A DNA stretch of 64,000 nt from Psychroflexus halocasei (GTDB lineage Bacteria; Bacteroidota; Bacteroidia; Flavobacteriales; Flavobacteriaceae): contig NZ_FNQF01000002.1 in the NCBI RefSeq assembly GCF_900107595.1, positions 372,001 through 436,000 of the forward strand, written 5' to 3'. The notes beneath the pieces are model-generated. The model saw only the letters and a list, made by a program, of their open reading frames with translations. It was not told where the DNA came from and did no database searches. Below, one piece after another: positions 9,120 through 18,007 of this stretch. The translations under genes were made by a program, and so were the position numbers. Positions within the stretch are counted from its first letter, which is position 1, and the number at the start of each line of letters is the position of its first letter.

Positions 9120-10067
9120 TTATTTTAAAAGTGGAATTTTAATTTCATAATTTTTACGAGAAGCATTGTTCAAATGCGTATCTCTCAGCCATGTATTGTA
9201 ATTTTTAAAAGTTTTGTAAGATAAATTGTAGTTTTTAGCAAAGTCAGCAAAATCTGAAACAACTGTATCTACTTCAACAATCTTTGTTGGCATCAATTCA
9301 TAAAGATCACCCTTCTTATAGTGATAGCCATAATCACTAGGGTCTGTCATAATTGTTTTGATTGCCAAAATTCTAAAAACATAACGTCTTGTTTCTTCAT
9401 TGAGAAGTAAATCATAATAATTATCTGTTTTCTGACGCTCCATTTGTCTGCTAATTCCTGACATACCTCTATTATAAGATGCTGCAGCTAAGCTCCATGT
9501 TCCAAATTTCTCTTTAGCTTTTTTAAGATATTGACAAGCTGCTCGTGTTGATTTTTCAATATGGTAACGCTCATCTACATTACTATTAACTTCAAGCCCG
9601 TATTCGCGTCCCGTTTGAGAAAGTATTTGCCAAAAACCTGTTGCTCCAGCAGGAGAAACAACCTGAGTTAAGCCACTTTCAGCAACGGCTAAGTATTTGA
9701 AATCTTCTGGCACACCCTCTTCTTTGAGGATAGGTTCGATTAACGGAAAATATTTGTGCGCTCTTTTAATCAACAACAAAGCATTTGATTGCCAATATGT
9801 ATTAACCAAAAGTTCTCTATCAAGTCTTTCATGGATGTCTGGATCATCAAGCGGCACATTTTCACCTGCAAAATCAATTTGATTTGGAACCTCTAAAGCG
9901 AAAACATTGTAATCTTCTTTAAAAGATTTTTGACGTTCTTCCTTTTTTGTTCTTTGCTCCTTTGCACTAGTTTGCGTAAAACTGGTGACACCTAAATAAG
10001 CGATAAATAGAAGCGCAAGTGCTCCTGTTAATTTTAGTGCTTGATTAAAAATCTTTGTCATTGACAT
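9120..10067 (-). CDS. Membrane-anchored lytic transglycosylase (MltD-like)
   Basis: 315 residues. It cleaves peptidoglycan glycan strands, releasing 1,6-anhydromuramyl ends, in the periplasm. An N-terminal membrane segment (about residues 12-30) precedes an SLT domain (about 105-215) with catalytic glutamate E130 in AVAESGL, then GATGFWQI and the AASYNRG motif that completes the fold. The C-terminus (NYNLSYKTFKNYNTWL) resembles a degenerate LysM repeat. It is six bases downstream of the alpha/beta hydrolase gene and just upstream of the TauE-like gene, forming a probable three-gene operon. Confidence 0.85.
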   Translation of the reverse strand: MSMTKIFNQALKLTGALALLFIAYLGVTSFTQTSAKEQRTKKEERQKSFKEDYNVFALEVPNQIDFAGENVPLDDPDIHERLDRELLVNTYWQSNALLLIKRAHKYFPLIEPILKEEGVPEDFKYLAVAESGLTQVVSPAGATGFWQILSQTGREYGLEVNSNVDERYHIEKSTRAACQYLKKAKEKFGTWSLAAASYNRGMSGISRQMERQKTDNYYDLLLNEETRRYVFRILAIKTIMTDPSDYGYHYKKGDLYELMPTKIVEVDTVVSDFADFAKNYNLSYKTFKNYNTWLRDTHLNNASRKNYEIKIPLLK

Positions 10068-10073
10068 AATTTA

Positions 10074-10724
10074 TTATTTTAGTAATTCTGGCAAATGTTC
10101 ATTAAACCATTTGTAACGATTGAGTATCATTATATGTGTTCCTCCTTTGATAGTGATACAGTTTGTGATATTTTTAATAGGAAAAACGATATCCTCATCA
10201 CCTTGTATGTGAATCAAATCTTCATCTGGCACTGCATTTTTCCAATTTAGAACTTTATCTATAGACCAATCTAAATAAGTTTTATTATTCATCACCATAT
10301 AATTTTTATAAAGTTCAATTCTTTTACGAATCGTATTCCCCACTGGTAATCTTTCTATTTGGTCTAAATAATTGAGTAAACCCGTTGGCAATATTTTATA
10401 AAAACTTGTATCACGTGCTAAATTCATATGAGTTGGCAACTCGGTATGAGATTTTACACTTGAAATAATGATTACTTTTTTGACGTTCAAAAATTTTTTC
10501 ATTTCCTGAACCAAAATCCCTCCGAAGGAAACACCGATTAAGATAATATTTTCATGAATAACATCTTTAGCCATACGCTGTGCATAATCTTCAAGAGACT
10601 CGCCTACCTCTGGTAATTTCCAACTCAACCAATGCATTTCAAAATGCTTTTCTGGTAATTTTATTCTTTCAAAAATCCTTGGACTGGCAGCCATTCCAGG
10701 CATAAAATAAACATGTGTCAGCAT
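10074..10724 (-). CDS. Alpha/beta hydrolase
   Basis: 216 residues, cytoplasmic. The nucleophile elbow ILIGVSFGGILVQ gives the catalytic serine; a late acidic region (HIQGDEDIVFP) gives the likely aspartate, and KGGTHIMI the histidine, completing the triad in the expected order. The substrate cannot be deduced. A second in-frame Met (MPGMAAS, residue 8) is an alternative start. It heads an operon with the lytic transglycosylase and the TauE-like permease. A -7 box, TAGCTTTG on the minus strand at 10752-10759, lies 27 bases upstream. Confidence 0.7.
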   Translation of the reverse strand: MLTHVYFMPGMAASPRIFERIKLPEKHFEMHWLSWKLPEVGESLEDYAQRMAKDVIHENIILIGVSFGGILVQEMKKFLNVKKVIIISSVKSHTELPTHMNLARDTSFYKILPTGLLNYLDQIERLPVGNTIRKRIELYKNYMVMNNKTYLDWSIDKVLNWKNAVPDEDLIHIQGDEDIVFPIKNITNCITIKGGTHIMILNRYKWFNEHLPELLK

Positions 10725-10823
10725 AAAGTCTGCATCTTATATTCCGTCTTACAAAGCTACGATTTAAACTTAATATGTTGTATTTTTATGGTGGATTTTC
10801 CTAATGATATAATACCAATTATA

Positions 10824-11126
10824 ATGAAAAATCAAAGCTCAAAATTAAGAAAAAATGAATTTCAAAGACAATTTGAAATGGAGACTGAAAAAGGTCTTAT
10901 CTCTCTTGAATATCAAGAGCAGCAACGACAAATTTTTTTAACAAAATTAAATCTTCCGCCTGAATTTGATGATCAAGATTTGATTGATCATTTCTTAAAA
11001 GAAGTGTTGAGTACTTTTGATGATGAACGCATCAGCGTGATGCCAACATCCCCAGATGTCGCTCAATTTTTCAAAAAAAACAGAAACAAATACAAAAATT
11101 TACTTCCAGCCGGAATCTCTATCTAA
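10824..11126 (+). CDS. YjdJ-like GNAT-fold protein, degenerate
   Basis: 100 residues from the chosen ATG (MKNQSSKL); longer in-frame starts at 10788 or 10713 extend into poorly conserved sequence and are less likely. The pattern NEFQ..FEMETEKGLISLEY, a central helix and a C-terminal MPTSPDVAQFFKKNRNKYKNLL matches the outline of small YjdJ-type GNAT proteins, which end in a similar CPFV..Y...HPEY block. The acetyl-CoA binding loop (R/Q-x-x-G-x-G/A) expected before the central helix is replaced by LNLPPEFDDQDL, so acetyltransferase activity is doubtful. It overlaps the convergent mtaB stop by four bases. Confidence 0.55.
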   Translation: MKNQSSKLRKNEFQRQFEMETEKGLISLEYQEQQRQIFLTKLNLPPEFDDQDLIDHFLKEVLSTFDDERISVMPTSPDVAQFFKKNRNKYKNLLPAGISI

Positions 11127-12451
11127 ACAGAAACTTCTTCATGCACAAAACTGCACTTCACCAAACCGTCTTCTGCAATTTCGTCAAGTCTAATTTCATG
11201 TAAAGTATTGACTAATTCGGGATTCCAAGGTGTTTTTATTTTAACGTAGTTTTCAGTAAACCCGTGTATATAACCCTTAATATTTTCGCCTTCAAATAAG
11301 ACCTCATGTGTTTTACCAATTTGTTTTTCGTAAAAAGCTCGACGTTTTTTAGCCGACAAACCTCTTAACATTTTGCTTCTTTTCTTACGCTTTGCATTAG
11401 AGACAACACCATCCATCTCTGCAGCTAAAGTGTTTTCTCTTTCAGAATAAGTGAAAACGTGTAAATAAGAAATATCAAGCTCGTTGAGGAAATTGTAAGT
11501 TTCTAAGAAATGTTCATCCGTTTCACCTGGAAAGCCAACAATCACATCAACACCAATACACGCATCTGGCATCAAAGATTTTATTTGCTCTACTCTATCA
11601 ACATAGAGCTCACGCATGTAACGTCGTTTCATTTTCTTGAGTAAATCATTACTTCCACTTTGTAAAGGAATATGAAAATGCGGAACAAATTTTTGACTAT
11701 TTGCTACAAAATCAATGGTTTCATTTTTCAATAGATTTGGCTCGATTGAAGAAATTCTCAAACGCTCAATTCCGTCAACTGTTTCAAGAGCTTTTACTAA
11801 ATCAAGGAAAGTGTGCTCATGCTTTTTGTTGCCAAATTCACCTTTTCCGTAATCACCAATATTTACACCTGTCAGAACGATTTCTTTGATGTCTTGATCA
11901 GAAATACCCTTTGCGTTTTTAAGAACATTTTCTAGCTTATCTGAACGTGAAATACCACGAGCCAAAGGAATTGTGCAATAAGTACATTTATAATCACATC
12001 CATCTTGCACTTTTAAGAAAGCTCTCGTTCGATCGCCTATTGAATAAGAACCGACATAAAAATCAGCTTCATCAATTTCACATGAATGCACTTCGCCAAA
12101 ATCATTTTTACTTAAATCGTTGATATAATCTGTAATTTTGAATTTTTCAGTTGCGCCTAAAACCAAATCGACACCATCAATAGCAGCAAGCTCTTCTGGC
12201 TTAAGTTGTGCATAGCAACCAATCCCGATAATAAAAGCATTTTCATTTACTTTTTGTGCTTGGCGCACAATGGTTTTAAAACGCTTATCAGCATTTTCAG
12301 TCACACTACACGTGTTGATCACAACAATATCAGCAGGCTTACCAAAATCTGTTTTAATATATCCTTTATCTTCAAATTGTCTTGATATTGTTGATGTTTC
12401 TGAGAAGTTTAACTTACATCCTAATGTATAAAAAGCGACTTTTTTCTGCAT
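11123..12451 (-). CDS. mtaB: tRNA t6A37 methylthiotransferase MtaB
   Basis: 442 residues. It adds a methylthio group to N6-threonylcarbamoyladenosine at position 37 of tRNAs. The N-terminal UPF0004 domain has FYTLGCKLNFSET, NTCSVTENADKR and GIGCYAQLKPEE, giving three cysteines for the auxiliary cluster. The radical-SAM domain has CDYKCTYCTIPLARG (CxxxCxxC), and a C-terminal TRAM-like region follows. The TLGCKLN start and NTCSVT are typical of the MtaB/YqeV branch rather than MiaB or RimO. The stop overlaps the convergent GNAT-like gene. Confidence 0.92.
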   Translation of the reverse strand: MQKKVAFYTLGCKLNFSETSTISRQFEDKGYIKTDFGKPADIVVINTCSVTENADKRFKTIVRQAQKVNENAFIIGIGCYAQLKPEELAAIDGVDLVLGATEKFKITDYINDLSKNDFGEVHSCEIDEADFYVGSYSIGDRTRAFLKVQDGCDYKCTYCTIPLARGISRSDKLENVLKNAKGISDQDIKEIVLTGVNIGDYGKGEFGNKKHEHTFLDLVKALETVDGIERLRISSIEPNLLKNETIDFVANSQKFVPHFHIPLQSGSNDLLKKMKRRYMRELYVDRVEQIKSLMPDACIGVDVIVGFPGETDEHFLETYNFLNELDISYLHVFTYSERENTLAAEMDGVVSNAKRKKRSKMLRGLSAKKRRAFYEKQIGKTHEVLFEGENIKGYIHGFTENYVKIKTPWNPELVNTLHEIRLDEIAEDGLVKCSFVHEEVSV

Positions 12452-12599
12452 TGTATCCGATTCTTCAGGTCTCTAAAAAACTTTTTGTATGCGAAATTCA
12501 GATTAGATTTTATCGCAAACTCACTGCCGCGGTGCGTTAATCTTCTTTATATTCGCATTAGAATTTGCAAATATACCAACTAAAATCTGTTTTACTAAA

Positions 12600-14201
12600 T
12601 TGAAAGATAGGCTTCTACATTTTTTTATTATAATTTTCATTGCAACGGCTTTATTTTCATGCAATTCAAATCAAAAAGAAGAACGTGACCACATGGTCTT
12701 TCGCTATAATGAACATGCCAATATCACTTCATTAGATCCTGCTTTTGCGAAAGATCAACGTAATATTTGGGCTTGCGAACAATTGTATAACACTTTGGTC
12801 AGATTGGATAATGAGCTAAATATTCAACCAGATATAGCTAAAAGCTGGACGATTTCTGAAGATGCTAAAACCTATCGTTTCAACTTAAGAGATGATGTTT
12901 TTTTTCATAAAAACAAAATTTTTGGAAAAGACTCAACACGTCAACTTGTTGCGAAAGATGTTGTTTACAGCCTCAATCGATTAACTGACCCTAAAGTTTC
13001 CTCCCCAGGAAGCTGGATTCTTGAAAAAGTAAAACACATCAAAGCGATTGATGAATCGACTATTGTAATTGAACTTAAAGAAGCTTTTCCTGCATTTCTT
13101 GGGACTTTAAGTATGAAGTATTGTAGTATTCTACCTCAAGAAGCCGATGGAATTAACCTTAGAAAAAATCCAATTGGCACTGGTCCATTTAAATTTAAAC
13201 GTTGGATTGAAAATGAAAAATTAGTTTTTAGAAAAAATGAACTTTATTTTGAAACTGATAAGAATGGAGAGCGACTTCCCTATTTAGAAGCTGTTGCGAT
13301 TACTTTTCTACCAGATAAACAAAGTGAGTTTATGGCTTTTGTTCAAGGAAAAATAGATTTTTTAAGTGGTCTTGATCCGAGTTATAAAGATGAGTTACTG
13401 ACAAATACTGGCCAGCTACAAAAGCAATATCAAGATGATATCGTTCTAGATAAATCACCTTATTTAAATACAGAATATTTAGGTTTTAACATGGAAAGTG
13501 AGTCTCCTGAAATACAATCCATTGATTTCAGACGCGCTGTCAATTATGCTTTTGACAGAAGAAAAATGATTAAATATTTGCGCAACGGCATTGGCAGACC
13601 TGCACATCACGGCTTTATCCCTGAAGGTTTACAGGGTTTTCAACAAATAGAAGCTTTCACCTATCAGCCTCAGAAAGCAAAAAAACTATTAGAGAAATTT
13701 AAAAATGAATCTGGTATAAAAAATCCTCAACTTCAAATTACAACAAACGCTAATTATTTAGATTTAGTTGAATACATTCAGAAATCACTTGAAGATATTG
13801 GAATTCAAGTTGCGATTGAAGTTTTGCCTCCGTCAACTATTCGACAGCAGAGATCGGCTGGTCAACTCGATTTATTTCGTGCCAGTTGGATTGCCGATTA
13901 TCCTGATGCTGAAAATTATTTGGGTTTATTTTACTCTCCTCAAAAAGCGCCAAAAGGACCAAACTACACACTTTTTGAAAATGCAGAATTTGACTCCATT
14001 TTTGAAAAAAGCCAAAGAACCACAACTGACAGTTTAAGATATCAGATGTACACAAAACTCGATCAACTGATTATTGAAGAAAGTCCGATTATTCCTTTAT
14101 ATTACGACGAAGTTACACGCTTCTATCATCAGAATGTCAAAGGTTTAGAAATGAATCCTATTAATTTATTAGTTTTAAAAACAGTTAAAAAAACAAAATG
14201 A
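12600..14201 (+). CDS. OppA-like peptide-binding lipoprotein
   Basis: 533 residues. A TTG start at 12600 is needed, because the signal peptide (FFIIIFIATALFSC) follows directly and the next in-frame ATG lies beyond it; the lipobox Cys is residue 21. The mature part is a family 5 solute-binding protein: FRYNEHANITSLDPAFAKDQ at the N-terminus and NPIGTGPFKFKRW in the middle are characteristic. Such proteins capture oligopeptides or nickel complexes for an ABC importer, but no permease or ATPase gene is next to it. It overlaps rmuC by four bases (ATGA), indicating co-translation. Confidence 0.88.
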   Translation: MKDRLLHFFIIIFIATALFSCNSNQKEERDHMVFRYNEHANITSLDPAFAKDQRNIWACEQLYNTLVRLDNELNIQPDIAKSWTISEDAKTYRFNLRDDVFFHKNKIFGKDSTRQLVAKDVVYSLNRLTDPKVSSPGSWILEKVKHIKAIDESTIVIELKEAFPAFLGTLSMKYCSILPQEADGINLRKNPIGTGPFKFKRWIENEKLVFRKNELYFETDKNGERLPYLEAVAITFLPDKQSEFMAFVQGKIDFLSGLDPSYKDELLTNTGQLQKQYQDDIVLDKSPYLNTEYLGFNMESESPEIQSIDFRRAVNYAFDRRKMIKYLRNGIGRPAHHGFIPEGLQGFQQIEAFTYQPQKAKKLLEKFKNESGIKNPQLQITTNANYLDLVEYIQKSLEDIGIQVAIEVLPPSTIRQQRSAGQLDLFRASWIADYPDAENYLGLFYSPQKAPKGPNYTLFENAEFDSIFEKSQRTTTDSLRYQMYTKLDQLIIEESPIIPLYYDEVTRFYHQNVKGLEMNPINLLVLKTVKKTK

Positions 14202-15520
14202 TGGATGTTTTCATTTTTAGTGGTGTTGCTATTCTATTTGCCGTAATTGGAATTATTTTGGGTCAAAAAATTCAAAAGAATAAGCTTTCAACTGAAATTA
14301 AATTGCTTAAAGAGCAGCACGAACAAAGCAAAAATGATGCTGCCAAGGAAAAAGAAAGATTATTTAAAAAAGTTAACGAATTAGCTCAAGAAAAAAATGA
14401 AGTTGAAATTCAGCTAGAGCGTAAAAATGTTGAAAACGAAAACTTAAATGAAAAACTAATTTATCAAAAAGATGATTTAGAAAAGCTTCAAGAAAAATTT
14501 AAAACAGATTTTGAAAACCTGGCTAACAAAATTCTAGAACAAAAATCTGCCAAATTCACCTCTCTCAATAAAGATAATATCTCTCAAATTTTAAATCCAC
14601 TGAAAGAACGAATTCAAGATTTTGAAAATAAAGTTGATAAGAATAATCTAGATTTCTTGAAAACGCATTCAGAATTAGGTGAAAAACTCAAAAACCTGAA
14701 TGACTTGAATCGAAAAATCAGCCAAGATGCAGAAAATCTAACCAAAGCACTTAAAGGTGACAACAAAGCTCAAGGCAATTGGGGTGAGCTTATTTTAGAA
14801 AGAGTTCTCGAAAAATCTGGACTCGTAAAAGGTGAAGAATACGAGGTACAGCAAAGTTTTGAGGATGAAACCGGCAGGCGTTATTTACCTGATGTTGTCA
14901 TCAATTTACCTAACAAAAAGCAGATGGTGATTGACTCGAAAGTTTCATTAATCGATTATGAAAAATATGCCAATTCAACAGATAAAAAAGAAAAAACAGA
15001 GCATTTAAAAGCGCATTTAAAATCATTAAAAACGCATTTAAAACAACTCAGTGAAAAAAAATATGAGAATTTAGGTCAGCGCCACTCACCAGATTTTGTA
15101 TTGATGTTTATTCCTATTGAACCTGCTTTATATCTGGCTCAAAATGAAGATCCTGCATTTTTTTATTCAGCCTTTGATCAAAATATTTTATTAGTCAGCC
15201 CGACAACATTACTTTCAACGCTGAGAACTGTTGAAACCATTTGGAAAAATGAAAAGCAACAACAAAACGCAAATGAAATTGCTAAACATGCTGGCAATCT
15301 TTATGATAAATTCAGTAGTTTGCTCAACGAATTAGAAAACATTGGTAAGCGTATCAAATCGACTGATACGGCTTACCAAAATGCTTTAAAAAAACTAACT
15401 GGCAATCAAAATCTAGTTAAGGATGTAAAAAAACTCAGAGAACTCGGCGTCTCGACATCCAAAAACTTAGATTCAGATTGGATTCCAAATGCCCAAAACC
15501 AAAAATTAAACCATGATTGA
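14198..15520 (+). CDS. rmuC: RmuC-family DNA recombination protein
   Basis: 440 residues. An N-terminal membrane segment (about residues 3-21) is followed by a long coiled coil (about 25-170), then the RmuC domain: DNKAQGNWGELILERVLEKSGL, RYLPDVVINLPNKK, IDSKVSL and FVLMFIPIEPAL, including the acidic and lysine residues of a restriction-endonuclease-like fold. In E. coli RmuC limits inversions at short inverted repeats. It overlaps the upstream OppA-like gene by four bases and the downstream thioesterase gene by eight, so the three form an operon. Confidence 0.9.
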   Translation: MMDVFIFSGVAILFAVIGIILGQKIQKNKLSTEIKLLKEQHEQSKNDAAKEKERLFKKVNELAQEKNEVEIQLERKNVENENLNEKLIYQKDDLEKLQEKFKTDFENLANKILEQKSAKFTSLNKDNISQILNPLKERIQDFENKVDKNNLDFLKTHSELGEKLKNLNDLNRKISQDAENLTKALKGDNKAQGNWGELILERVLEKSGLVKGEEYEVQQSFEDETGRRYLPDVVINLPNKKQMVIDSKVSLIDYEKYANSTDKKEKTEHLKAHLKSLKTHLKQLSEKKYENLGQRHSPDFVLMFIPIEPALYLAQNEDPAFFYSAFDQNILLVSPTTLLSTLRTVETIWKNEKQQQNANEIAKHAGNLYDKFSSLLNELENIGKRIKSTDTAYQNALKKLTGNQNLVKDVKKLRELGVSTSKNLDSDWIPNAQNQKLNHD

Positions 15521-16058
15521 TTACAAACACGCATCAGATTCAGAAGTCACAATTTCGCAATTAATGCTGCCATCACATTCTAATTTTGGCGGAAAAATAC
15601 ATGGTGGATTTATACTTTCACTTCTTGATCAAATCGCTTTTGCCTGCGCTTCAAAACATTCAGAAAATTACTGTGTCACTGCAAGTGTAGATCGTGTAGA
15701 TTTTTTAAATCCTGTGGAAGTTGGAGAGCTTTTAACCTTAAAATCTTCTGTTAACTATGTCGGCAAAACATCAATGGTTGTTGGCGTTAGAGTTGAATCT
15801 GAAAATATTCAAACAGGCATCAAAAAACATTGTAACTCATCTTATTTTACAATGGTTGCTAAAGATGGAAACGGAAAATCAACAAAAGTGCCTGGTTTGA
15901 TTCTTAAAAACGAAAATGACATTCGTCGTTTTTTGAAAAATATTAAAAGACAGGAATTGAGAAACCATCATGATGAGACCTTTGATGACTTTGAAGTCAA
16001 TCTTAAAACACATTTAGATATACTTGAAAAACACAATGCAAAAATAAAATTGGATTAA
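15513..16058 (+). CDS. Acyl-CoA thioesterase, hotdog fold (YciA-like)
   Basis: 181 residues. The hotdog core has HSNFGGKIHGGFILSLLDQIAFACASKHS, with the helix carrying a catalytic-site Asp (LLDQIA), then SVDRVDFLNPVEVGELLTLKSSVNYVGKTSM, the YciA/BACH pattern. These enzymes hydrolyse acyl-CoA esters in the cytoplasm. The C-terminal 45 residues are charged and not part of the fold. The start codon lies inside the end of rmuC (8-base overlap). Confidence 0.88.
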   Translation: MIDYKHASDSEVTISQLMLPSHSNFGGKIHGGFILSLLDQIAFACASKHSENYCVTASVDRVDFLNPVEVGELLTLKSSVNYVGKTSMVVGVRVESENIQTGIKKHCNSSYFTMVAKDGNGKSTKVPGLILKNENDIRRFLKNIKRQELRNHHDETFDDFEVNLKTHLDILEKHNAKIKLD

Positions 16059-16059
16059 C

Positions 16060-16767
16060 TTAATCTGAAATTTGAGGTGCGATGAGGCTTCCCCTTTGTT
16101 TATTAGCTTTCCAATGATCGAATAACTCAAAGAAGTCAATAGGTTCATCAGGTTTTTGAGATTCTAGAGAACCATTTTGAAAAGCTTGCATCAGTATGTT
16201 TTCGATGTAGAAATCTTCTTTGACTTCGAAAGGTTTATATGTTTCTTTAAGAGAAATGCTGAATAAACTAGCTGTTGTGTTGTACCAGAAGGCACGCCAG
16301 CCAGAACGAAGTTCTCGCACTGTTTCAAAAGTAGAAACACCAACTTGTCTATGCATTAATTTAACTAAGATCTGACCTTCAGTTTTAGTTAGATTTTTAA
16401 GTTCTTCACTAAATTCTTCTTCAATATAATTCTGAATCATCTTGGTATATTTACGTTTATTTCTCTTCGATTCAATACGTTTAAGCCGACTATTTAAACT
16501 ATCCAATCTCTGAGATGCCAGCACAGCATATGGCCAAACGCGTTTTACTTTTCGCCTTAAAATCAAATACTCATGAACATCAGAGCGATGAGATAATTTC
16601 AATTTAGGATAGATAATGACTTCATCAAGTTCAATGCTGCTCACCGGAATACTATCCATTCCTAAGATATAAAATTGTTTTCCCTCTTCTGGCTCAAGAA
16701 TTGTGTCTTGCGCAAGAGAAGAATAAAAATTAAATATTACACAAATTAAAAAAAAGGCATATTTCAT
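16060..16767 (-). CDS. Secreted DUF4294-type protein
   Basis: 235 residues from the Met at 16767, chosen because it gives a clean signal peptide (MKYAFFLICVIFNFYSSLAQ); an upstream ATG at 16785 would add six residues in front. The mature part contains YLILRRKVKRVWPYAVLASQRLDSLNSRL and GQILVKLMHRQ with a following WRAFWYNTTASLFSISLKE, which I recognise as the DUF4294 family of Bacteroidota. The family has no assigned function. A -7 box TAATTTTG (minus strand, 16794-16801) lies 26 bases upstream. Confidence 0.72.
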   Translation of the reverse strand: MKYAFFLICVIFNFYSSLAQDTILEPEEGKQFYILGMDSIPVSSIELDEVIIYPKLKLSHRSDVHEYLILRRKVKRVWPYAVLASQRLDSLNSRLKRIESKRNKRKYTKMIQNYIEEEFSEELKNLTKTEGQILVKLMHRQVGVSTFETVRELRSGWRAFWYNTTASLFSISLKETYKPFEVKEDFYIENILMQAFQNGSLESQKPDEPIDFFELFDHWKANKQRGSLIAPQISD

Positions 16768-16867
16768 AACAGGAAGAGCATCCAAAGTTGTACCAAAATT
16801 AAGTTTTTATAAAGGAAAAAGTCTTAATTTCTTTTCTAAATTCGCACTGGACTTTAAAAAATTAACA

Positions 16868-17938
16868 ATGGATAAAAATGCTTTAGAATTTTTAGAAAAA
16901 TATTTAAATAATGCAGCACCAACTGGCTATGAAGCTGAAGGTCAAAAAATGTGGATGGATTACCTGCGACCTTATGTAGATGAGTTTATCACTGATAATT
17001 ACGGAACTGCTGTTGGCGTTATTAATCCAGATGCAAAATACAAAGTTGTGATAGAAGGTCATGCTGATGAAATATCTTGGTATGTTAACTATATCACAGA
17101 TAATGGATTAATTTACGTGATTAGAAACGGAGGTAGTGATCACCAAATTGCTACATCTAGACGTGTCAATATTCATACAAAAAAGGGAATCGTTAAAGGT
17201 GTTTTTGGTTGGCCAGCAATTCATACAAGAGACAAATCTAATGAACAAGCACCAAAATTAGAAAATATCTGTATTGATGTTGGCTGCTCAACAAAAGAAG
17301 AGGTTGAAAAAATGGGCGTTCACGTTGGTTGTGTTATAACATATCCAGATGAATTTTTTATTCTTAACGAGAATAAATTTGTGTGTCGTGCACTTGACAA
17401 CAGAATGGGTGGTTTCATGATTGCTGAAGTTGCGAAAATGCTAAAGGAAAATAATGTCAAACTTGATTTTGGCTTATACATTACAAATTCTGTTCAAGAA
17501 GAAGTTGGTTTGCGCGGTGCAGAAATGATTACACAACGCATTAAGCCTGATGTTGCTATTGTGACAGATGTTTGTCACGATACAACAACACCAATGATTG
17601 AAAAGAAAAAAGAAGGTCATACTCAAATTGGTGATGGTCCTGTCATAAGTTATGCGCCAGCTATTCAGAATAATTTACGTGAGTTAATCATAGAAGCAGC
17701 CGAAGATAAAAAGATACCTTTTCAACGTCTTGCGGCAAGTCGTGTTACAGGAACAGATACTGATGCTTTTGCTTATAGCAATGGCGGCGTTCCTTCAGCT
17801 TTGATTTCGCTACCTTTGAGATATATGCACACAACTGTAGAAATGGTACATCGCGATGATGTTGAAAATGTTATCAAATTAATTTATGAAAGTTTATTGA
17901 AGATCAAAGACAATCATAATTTCAGTTATTTCCAATAA
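16868..17938 (+). CDS. M42 family zinc aminopeptidase
   Basis: 356 residues. M42 enzymes are cytoplasmic, usually tetrahedral dodecamers that trim peptides. Metal and catalytic motifs are present in order: EGHADEISW (first zinc His/Asp), RALDNRMGG (bridging Asp), QEEVGLRGAE (catalytic and metal Glu pair), TDVCHDTT (metal Asp) and, near the end, YMHTTVEMVH with the last metal His. The length agrees with the family. It is a single gene followed by a strong bidirectional terminator. Confidence 0.92.
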   Translation: MDKNALEFLEKYLNNAAPTGYEAEGQKMWMDYLRPYVDEFITDNYGTAVGVINPDAKYKVVIEGHADEISWYVNYITDNGLIYVIRNGGSDHQIATSRRVNIHTKKGIVKGVFGWPAIHTRDKSNEQAPKLENICIDVGCSTKEEVEKMGVHVGCVITYPDEFFILNENKFVCRALDNRMGGFMIAEVAKMLKENNVKLDFGLYITNSVQEEVGLRGAEMITQRIKPDVAIVTDVCHDTTTPMIEKKKEGHTQIGDGPVISYAPAIQNNLRELIIEAAEDKKIPFQRLAASRVTGTDTDAFAYSNGGVPSALISLPLRYMHTTVEMVHRDDVENVIKLIYESLLKIKDNHNFSYFQ

Positions 17939-17960
17939 AAGTTACTTTCTAAAAATATAA

Positions 17961-17996
17961 AAAAGCTGTTTTTAAATTTAAAAACAGCTTTTTTAT
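17961..17996. terminator. Bidirectional rho-independent terminator
   Basis: A perfect 14-base stem (17961-17974 with 17979-17992) and a 4-base AATT loop, with T-runs on both strands. It separates the M42 peptidase gene from the convergent TonB receptor gene. Confidence 0.85.
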
Positions 17997-18007
17997 AACC
18001 AATCAAA

